The notes below the pieces were generated by a model. It was given only the letters and a program-made list of their open reading frames with translations, was not told the DNA's origin and ran no database searches. The position numbers and the translations under genes are program-made. Below are positions 57,688 through 64,000 of a stretch of 64,000 nucleotides of DNA, piece after piece; the first letter of the stretch is position 1; the number at the start of each line of letters is the position of its first letter. The DNA is from Valencia hispanica (taxonomy: Eukaryota; Chordata; Actinopteri; Cyprinodontiformes; Valenciidae), in NCBI GenBank assembly GCA_963556495.2, contig OY747705.1:34286298-34350297 (forward strand). Direction: 5' to 3'.

Positions 57688-58110
57688 GATTCAACTCAGT
57701 TAAATGAAATGCTGTTTATTTATATCATGCCAATTCACAACGGATGTCCTCTCAAGGCACTTTATTAAAAAAAAGTCTGTTCAATCCAATCATACATACA
57801 TTCCAAATGATTACAGCTATTAAGCAATGCAGTCAAGTTCAGTTTAATAAATCAAATCTATAAAAAAAGGAAAAAAAGTTTTCTATCTAAGCAAACTCAG
57901 CAGATTGAATTGTATTCTCATACCAAGCATGCATGTAGTGACAGTGGAGAGGAAAAACTCCCCTTTAACTTGAAGAAACCTCCAGCAGAACCTGACTCAG
58001 TATGAACAACAATTTCCCACAATTGATTAGGGGTTTGAGAATACAGAGCATACAGAAAAAAAAGAAACAGAAGCACTAATCCAGGAGTACTTTCTGTGGT
58101 AGAGAAAAGT
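57688..58110 (-). mobile_element. L2 LINE 3' UTR and tail
   Basis: 'ctgtttatttatat', 'gccaattcacaacggatgtc', 'ctcaaggcactttatt', then 'gtagtgacagtggagaggaa' and 'aaaactcccctttaact' match the 3' end at 26,445-26,760 in the same orientation. It adjoins the truncated 3' end of the Rex1-like LINE at about 58,137. Confidence 0.8.
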
Positions 58111-58239
58111 AAAACCTTAATGCCAGTAGTGATACTCTGTTGTTCCAGGATAGTGTCATGAAGAGGATGCTCAGGGTTGTCCATAATGTTTTTGATTTTA
58201 TGAAGACTCGTTCTTTGCATCATCATCTACAGATGTTCC

Positions 58240-59733
58240 ACATTCGTCCCTAGAACAGAACCAGCCTTCTTTATCAGGTTGTTTAGCCTTTTTACAGTAA
58301 TACCCTGGTTCTGATGCTGCTACCCCAACAGATGATGGCTGAAGAGATTACGCTCTCCACAACAGACATGAAGAAGATTGGCAGCATCTTGCTGCAGACC
58401 TTGAAGGACCTAAGCCTAAGTACAGTCTGCTCTGTCCCTTCTTGTAGACGGCTTCACTGTTGCGCCTCCAGTCCAGTCTGCAGGTGAACTCCAAGGTATT
58501 TATACTCCTCAACCACTTCCACTTCTTCACCCATGATGGAAACAGTGTTTGACTTATCCCTGTTTCTTCTGAAACCTACTATCATCTCCTTAGTTTTGTT
58601 CACATTCAAGGTAAGACGATTGTTTCCACACCATGTCACAAAGCGGTCCACCAGCTCTCTGTATTCAGCTTCTTGTCCATCTCTGATTCACCCAACAATT
58701 GCAGACTCATCTGAGTATTTCTGCAGATGGCAGGTCTCTAATTTGTACTGGAAGTCTGAGGTGTACAGAGTGAAAAAGAATGGTCAGAGTACGGTCCCCT
58801 GTACCCGGTGCTCCTGTGCTGCTGACCACCTGGTTTGATACACAATCCTTCAGTCTCACAAACTGTGGTCTGTTTGTCAGGTAGTCGTTGATCCAGGCGA
58901 TTGTTGAGGGCTCCACCTGTCTTCAGGAGTTTCTGACGAAGCAAATCAGGCTGAATTCTGTTACATGTACTGGAGAAATCAAATAACATGATCCTCACAG
59001 TACTGCCTGCTTTGTCCAGATGACAGTGGGTTGGTTGAAGCAGGTGGATGATGGCATCTTCAACTCCAACTCCACGGCGATAAGCAAACTGCAGCGAGTC
59101 CCGATATGTTCTTGTTTGCTTATTCAGGTGAGCCAACAGGAGTCTCTCCAGGATCTTCCTGATGTGGGATGTCAGAGCATCAGGTCTATAGTCACTGATG
59201 ACTGATGGGTGAGTTCTCTTTAGTACTGGAACAAGGCAGGATGTCTTCCACAACACTAGGACCTTCTCCTGGGTCAGGCTAAGGTTGAAGAGGTGCTACA
59301 GAATCCCACAGAGCTGCTCTGCACAGGCCTTCAGGACTCTGGGGCTGACACTACCTGGACCTGCAGCCTTGGTCTGGTTCAGTTTCTCTAGCTGCCTCTT
59401 CACCTGACTTTTGGAGACAGACAAGTGGGAGGGGGGGCAAAGGGTGACTTGGTTGAAGACAAACTTGAGAAAGCAGAAAAGTCCAGTGACTGAGATGAAG
59501 GATAAAACATCTGAGATGTGACAGGAAAGCAGTGGGTCAGAGGAGGGTGGGATGTCTGTTTGGCTGGGGATAGGAGGGGAGGATGCGGAGCTAGTTCTTG
59601 AGCTGAACCTGTTGAAGAATGTGTTCAGTTCATTGCCTCTGTCCAGACTTCCATGTATCCAATCCTTCCTGTGCTTAAAGCCTGTGATCCTTTTCATTCC
59701 TCACCAGACAGCTCTGATGAGCAGATTGCGTCC
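58240..59733 (-). pseudogene. Rex1-like reverse transcriptase region
   Basis: Read in pieces: 'RITGFKHRKDW' and 'RGNELNTFFNRFSS' (59,700-59,600), 'KAAGPGSVSPRVLKACA' (near 59,340), a stop after 'CGIL', then 'SDYRPDALTSHIRKILERL' and 'DSLQFAYRRGVGVEDAI' (59,190-59,050), 'MLFDFSSTCNRIQPDLL' (58,990), 'VVSSTGAPGTGDRTL' (58,830), and 'WCGNNRLTLNVNKTKEM' (58,630). The catalytic box reads YSDES (about 58,705-58,720) where a pair of aspartates is expected, so the active site is altered. Frameshift near 58,900. Confidence 0.82.
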
Positions 59734-59891
59734 TGACTGACACAATCTGCTGGGATTCCTTAAATAGGAAACTCTTTAACTGATTGGAATGTTTGTATAA
59801 ATGTATTGAAATGACTTCTTGTTAGGTGCCTTGAGATTACATCTGTTGTGAATTGGTGCTATATAAATAAAACTGAATTAAATTGAATTGA
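59734..59891 (+). mobile_element. L2 LINE tail inserted in the Rex1-like element
   Basis: 'gactgacacaatctgctggg', 'ttccttaaatagg', 'gattggaatgtttgtataaatg', 'ttgaaatgacttcttgttagg' and the AATTGAATTG tail equal the 3' end of the L2 at 26,445 but in plus orientation. The Rex1-like coding resumes on both sides. Short flanks attgcgtcct and attgttcct are similar and may be a decayed target duplication. Confidence 0.8.
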
Positions 59892-60136
59892 TATTGTTCC
59901 TCTGTAGTTTGTTCTCCAGCTTTTTCCCGTATGCCTCCTTGCTGTCTTTGTTCGTGACCTTGAGTTGCTTCTGTATACTCCTCAATAATTCCCTGTCACC
60001 CTCCATGAAGGCTCTTTTTTTCTTGTTTAGCAGTTCCTTCAGGTCACTGGTGATCCAGGGTTTGTTATCAGGGAACCATTTCACTGTTCTGGTGGGGATG
60101 ATGTTGTCCACACAGAAGTTTATATAGGCAGTCACA

Positions 60137-61110
60137 CCCTCAGTCAGGGCATTGATGTCCTCTCCATCTGCTTGGCAAAAGTAATCTAGTTTGTGGTTTC
60201 AAAACAACCCTGCAGGGATTCTTCAGCTTCCTGTGACTATTTTCTCACAGTTCTTTTTGTCACAGGTTGTGGTTTATATTCTGAGCAGAGAAAATCAAGA
60301 TTGTGATCTGATTGTTCCAGATAAGGTCTTGGTTTGGACATGTATGCATCCTTTACATTTGCATAAAACAAATCCAAGGTCTATTTTTCTCTTGTGGAGC
60401 AGCTGACAAACTGTTGACATGTTCAAAGTGTAGACGAGAGCAAGGCATGATAAAAATCACCAGATACTGGCACAAATGCATTGGGGTGCTGTGTCTGTAG
60501 CTTAGCGACAATGGAACTTATGACATCAAATGCATTGTCAGCAACAGCTGAAGGTGAAATGTAAACAACTGGCAATATTATAATGGTGAACTCTCTTGGT
60601 AAATAATATGGAAACTTACTGCCAAAAATTCAATACCTGGGCTGCAGAGAGTACACTTCACAGTAACATGTCCTGGATGACACCATCTGTTATTGACAAG
60701 CACTGCTACTCCACCTCCTTTTCTTTTCCTGCTCGTCTTCAGTTCTCTGTCTGCTAGTGTAGTCAGGAAGCATGGCAGAGAGAGGTAGGAGTCGGGGATA
60801 TGATCCCGCAGCCACGTCTCAGTAAAACACATAACACTGCATTCCTGATACTCTGGCTGAGTCCTTGTAAGGGCTTGAGGTTCATCCATCTTGTTAGCCA
60901 GTGATCTCACGTTGCCCATTATGATCGATGGAAGAGATGGTTTGAACTTCCTCCTTCTCTGTCTCCTTTTTGCTCCTGCTCTGCATCCATACCTCCTCCT
61001 CCTTATCAACTAATCAGGGATTTGTGGCTTCAGTTGAGGTATTATTTCAGGTTTTGCAATGTTAATCAGCTGCTCCGGGCTGTAAACCACCTTGTTGCCA
61101 TGGTAAATCA
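60137..61110 (-). pseudogene. Rex1-like APE endonuclease domain
   Basis: From a Met near 61,109: 'NKVVYSPEQLINIAKPE', a stop near 61,009, a basic run (RRRRYGCRAGAKRRQRRRKF), 'GNVRSLANKMDE', the catalytic-type 'CFTETWLRD' near 60,820, 'RKRKGGGVAVLVNNRW' near 60,700, then in other frames 'VSGDFYHA' (Asn of the usual GDFN replaced by Tyr, near 60,460) and 'SDHNLD' near 60,300. APE endonucleases nick target DNA to prime reverse transcription. The Asn loss, frameshifts and stops show it is inactive. Confidence 0.8.
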
Positions 61111-61114
61111 TCAC

Positions 61115-62700
61115 AACAAGTTATCAAAAAGTGAAAAATGAACAACAAAAATCCTTTCAGCTTCACAGCACCAAAAACTAGAAAGTACAAAGGTCCAAAT
61201 GCAATCTTCCTCAAGAAAACAGAGGAAACAGCATCCGTAAAACAAAATTTGGCCCACAGAGCCAATCCAACATGCAACCACCCAGAGCAGTGAAATTCTA
61301 AAATGCAGCACAATTAGAATGAAGAATTAGAATGACTCTGTGTAAGGTGTGCAACTGTACTGAAAAGAAACCTTGGATTATGCTTTCTTCTCTATTATTG
61401 ATTTAAGAAATGCACTGTTCTGATGATTCACGACTGACATGGGAGTTACAGCTCATTTATATCCTTTAATTTGAAGGTGACAAATCAGTGGTAGGTCTTG
61501 TTGCCAGTGACAATGATTCATAAGTAAGGAAATAAACTAAACTGTTGCCTGGTAAGCTGAAAGTCACCAAAAACAAAAGGTTACACCTGACTTCAGTTGA
61601 ACGTGGTCCAAACTTCACTCATAATCAGTGGCAAAACAATGGAATACGGCTGGGTTTGGGGGTTTACATTACCAACAACCTGACTTGGACAAGAAACACA
61701 CTCCAACCTTTTCAAGAAGGCAGAACAATGATTTTGCTTGCTGCAGTTTGCCAGCAGAGGATATATCCTCATTTATGTCTTCCAAGCTTTTTAAAGCCAC
61801 CATGGAAAACAATGTGCCTTACAGCATTTATTTGCCAACTTTTATGCCCCTGACAAGAAAATTATGTCCACAGATATTGGTGAGAATAAGGTATAAAGAC
61901 TGACTGCTTGCAGAGCTGTGGATTTTTTTATAAATTTGCAGTAATTCTGTGCAACAGTCTTAGTGTTGTGGCATTAATTATTTTCTCTCCATTGCTTGAG
62001 TCTTCATAAAGTCTTTATTTGTATCATACATTGACTACATTTTAAATGTAGCTTAATTAATTACTTTAAGTAAGCCAAACTCACTTTTTGTAATGTCTTA
62101 GAAAACAGTAGTTTTAGTCATTTAAGTCTAAATTGTTATGTTAGTATTACTCTGCGTACTTTCAGTCTGGAGACCCATACATAACCATTTAAATTTGGAT
62201 AGATGAGATATTATTTTCCTACCTGGTATTTGTTTTGTCTTGATGACAAAAAACTCCATTAGACTTTAAACTTTAGATGCATTTCTCCACCACTTGCAGA
62301 TGCAGTCATACACCAATGTAGGTATGGTCTTTACATTTAAATACATCAAAATAATTATATGATTAATATCAAAGAATATTTCCACAAACAACTGTCCCAT
62401 GACACAGTGTCCAGTTTGAGATTTTAAATAGTGTGATGGTGGAAAAAAACAAAAAGGCTAGGTTTTCTTTTAGCTTTTTTGGTTGAAAAGAAGTAAATTT
62501 GTAATTTGTCCTTTACACACACCAGTCCTTCCTTCTGCAATACATCCAGGTCACTTGTACCTATTTTGGTTTCAGAAGCAGACATATCTGTGTGATGGCT
62601 GTATGCTGTTAAAAATAACTTACAAAAGAAGACATGTTTGTTTCTGAATTTATTGGTAATTTCTGAAATCTATTTACTAATATTGTGATGATAAATTATT
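61115..62700. other. No gene recognised; possible 5' UTR of the Rex1-like LINE at the left
   Basis: 61,115-61,310 may still be LINE 5' sequence. The rest is AT-rich; frames at 61,545-61,903 resemble a decayed Tc1-type transposase C-terminus ('HLTSVERGPNFTHNQWQNNG') only weakly. Confidence 0.3.
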
Positions 62701-62702
62701 AT

Positions 62703-63456
62703 TGATTGACTCTGAAGCAGTGACAACCACAGAACAGCAAGAGAGTTTTGAAAAGTTAATTGAAACTGATCAGGAAGTGGAGGGATGTTTTAGGGAGGAT
62801 TAGGATTGGGTATACTAAGGAGAACAGGTAAGTGGTTATTGATTGATTAGTAGAACGGGAAAAAGTCAGAGGCTAATGAGTTGAGCTTATGGTTCCAGCA
62901 AGACATGAAACTCCAGGGAAGTTAAGTGGAATCCAGTAGCTGAGGTTGGCTGCGAGGGGGTAAGCAGGGTGATGAATGATCCAATACTTTTGCTGTTGAA
63001 TGTGTGGATGCATTGGAGGGTGGACAGGCAGGAGATCCGGTGGAGGGGGAACAGGTAGGTTTTCCTACCAGAGGTGGAAAAATGGGCAGTTGGAGGGCGA
63101 CCGAGACAGGTCGTGGACCATGGATAGTTCAGAGCGATCAGAAGAAGAAAAACTCAACAGGCTCATCCAGGAAATTAGGATTTACGAAGAGGACAACAAC
63201 AAGATACATTTAGAGTCAACTTCATCTTCAAGTCGTGCAGGAGCTAGAGCTAACAGGCCTGTTACCACTCTAGGTGAGTTAACCATCTGGCACCAGTCTC
63301 GGAAAACTGCTCCTCTTTTAAATACTACCTTGATGAGGACTGATTGGAACCAGCTGGTCGCTGCACCTGCCCATCACACCCTGCAGAGAGGTAGGAAAAG
63401 ACACACAGCCTGGCTGCTGCCCTCAACTCACAGCACACAACCACTGGATCCCAACA
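62703..63456 (-). mobile_element. Gypsy LTR downstream of pol (left end uncertain)
   Basis: On the minus strand a purine-rich tract (ctttggggggaagggg, plus-strand 63,461-63,476) is followed by TGTTGGGATCCAGTGG, the expected polypurine tract plus LTR start at 63,456. A TATA-like TATTTAAAAG is read near 63,317. The other end is placed at the CA near 62,703 by a weak match only. Open frames on the plus strand here (63,000-63,533) are not genes. Confidence 0.55.
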
Positions 63457-63476
63457 GTAATCCCCTTCCCCCCAAA

Positions 63477-64000
63477 GGACACCGCCTGGGGGTCGAGGAG
63501 AGGAAGCTGAAGATTCTTCGAAATCAGAAATGAGAGTAGGGTCTATAATAAAAAAATGTGGAACCCAAGACGGTTGCCCGGGGCCGTACTCTTCCCAATC
63601 TACAAGATACTGTTGCCCACTGCCCCAAGGATGCACATTAACGATGCAGCACACTGTGAAAGTGGGATGCCCATCAATGATCTGGGCACGTGGAGAGGGT
63701 TCAGCAGGAGGGCACAATGATTTTGAAACAAATGGCTTGATCTGAGAGACAAGGAACACAGGATGAAGTCTGAGATGGGAAGGAAGTTTTAGTTTTACTG
63801 CAGAGGGAGTGATGACGGAGTCAGTGGAAGGGTCAAGAAACCTAGGAGAACGTTTTTTTACTGTAAGATTTGAGTGGGAAATCTTTAGATGACAATAATA
63901 TTTGACTTGGAGTGTATGTGAATGCAGGAATACTTTCACAGTTGAAGATACTTTTATACCAGGCAGAGGTGCAGAGAATAGCAGCTTTGGTTTGATTCTA
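63477..64000 (-). pseudogene. Ty3/Gypsy integrase C-terminal end with chromodomain
   Basis: Minus strand, cut by the window end. Reads 'VKKRSPRFLDPSTDSV', 'PSAVKLKLPSHLRLHP', 'VFLVSQIKPFV', then the chromodomain 'QYLVDWEEYGPGQPSWVPHFF' and 'IDPTLISDF' before the polypurine tract. Chromodomains of this type guide integration to histone marks. The part before 'SPRF' is decayed, with substitutions in the usual 'WLST' region. The frame 63,325-63,939 is open and runs on into the LTR. The rest of pol and gag should lie beyond the window. Confidence 0.82.

Larger units (their letters stand above)
58140..61110 (-). mobile_element. Rex1-like LINE (CR1 group), near full-length, dead
   Basis: The minus strand holds the complete domain order: N-terminal basic region and APE-type endonuclease (61,110 to about 60,140), linker (60,135-59,296, split by an inserted L2 tail at 59,734-59,891), reverse transcriptase (about 59,260-58,650) and C-terminal domain (58,650-58,140, ending in the PEHPLHDTIL motif). 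Many stops and frameshifts are present. The 3' UTR is absent. The motif wording is that of the fish Rex1 family; the name rests on recall. Confidence 0.8.

Noticed and set aside
61545..61903. Plus-strand frames as a transposase gene
   Set aside because: Only a weak resemblance to a Tc1 C-terminus, with overlapping frames and no ends; not strong enough to annotate.
63000..63533. 177-codon plus-strand frame
   Set aside because: It overlaps the minus-strand Gypsy LTR and pol end; the minus strand carries the recognisable domains.

Overview
This window looks like a repeat-rich, AT-rich intergenic stretch from a teleost fish genome. The evidence is the repeat content: L2-clade and Rex1-like LINEs, several Tc1-like and hAT-like DNA transposons, tRNA-derived SINEs, a Ty3/Gypsy chromodomain element, LTRs and vertebrate-style microsatellites. 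I could not support any host protein-coding exon, rRNA or tRNA gene. The long open frames belong to transposable elements, to GC-rich repeats that happen to lack stops, or to microsatellites. The exact species cannot be read from the sequence.

Layout. Positions 1-9,970 hold a SINE-like tail with an (ATGG)n run, a decayed Tc1 fragment and a palindromic MITE in otherwise unique sequence. Positions 9,971-11,890 hold a solo-type LTR and the C-terminal end of an L1-like LINE. Positions 16,305-25,020 are a dense patch: a long-TIR DNA element, two L2 LINEs on the plus strand, a foldback MITE, a 1.6-kb GC-rich A-tailed repeat, and an L2 endonuclease fragment on the minus strand. Positions 26,445-30,221 hold an L2 3' half and three Tc1-like copies of one family, one inserted in another. 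Positions 32,162-34,790 hold two large inverted-repeat elements with a CTCF-like site between them.

Positions 36,112-41,986 hold two inverted copies of a composite hAT-like element that carries a Rex1-type LINE end; the second is split by a solo LTR. Positions 45,008-51,925 hold a hAT transposase relic, the most open L2 fragment of the window (266 codons), SINEs, a Tc1 relic and a long L2-type 3' region split by another DNA element. Positions 53,835-55,743 hold a nested hAT element with a perfect 8-bp target duplication and scrambled LINE ends inside. Positions 57,688-61,110 hold a nearly full-length but dead Rex1-like LINE with an L2 tail inserted in it. The window ends in a minus-strand Gypsy element (integrase end with chromodomain, then its LTR).

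The elements do not form a pathway. They form a layered insertion history that can be read partly from target duplications and from comparison of paired copies. The remaining single-copy stretches may hold conserved regulatory elements, but this cannot be tested from sequence alone. I did not find evidence for a new biological system. The best leads are the composite hAT/LINE family, the nested hAT with internal inverted LINE ends, and the foldback element beside a CTCF-like motif.
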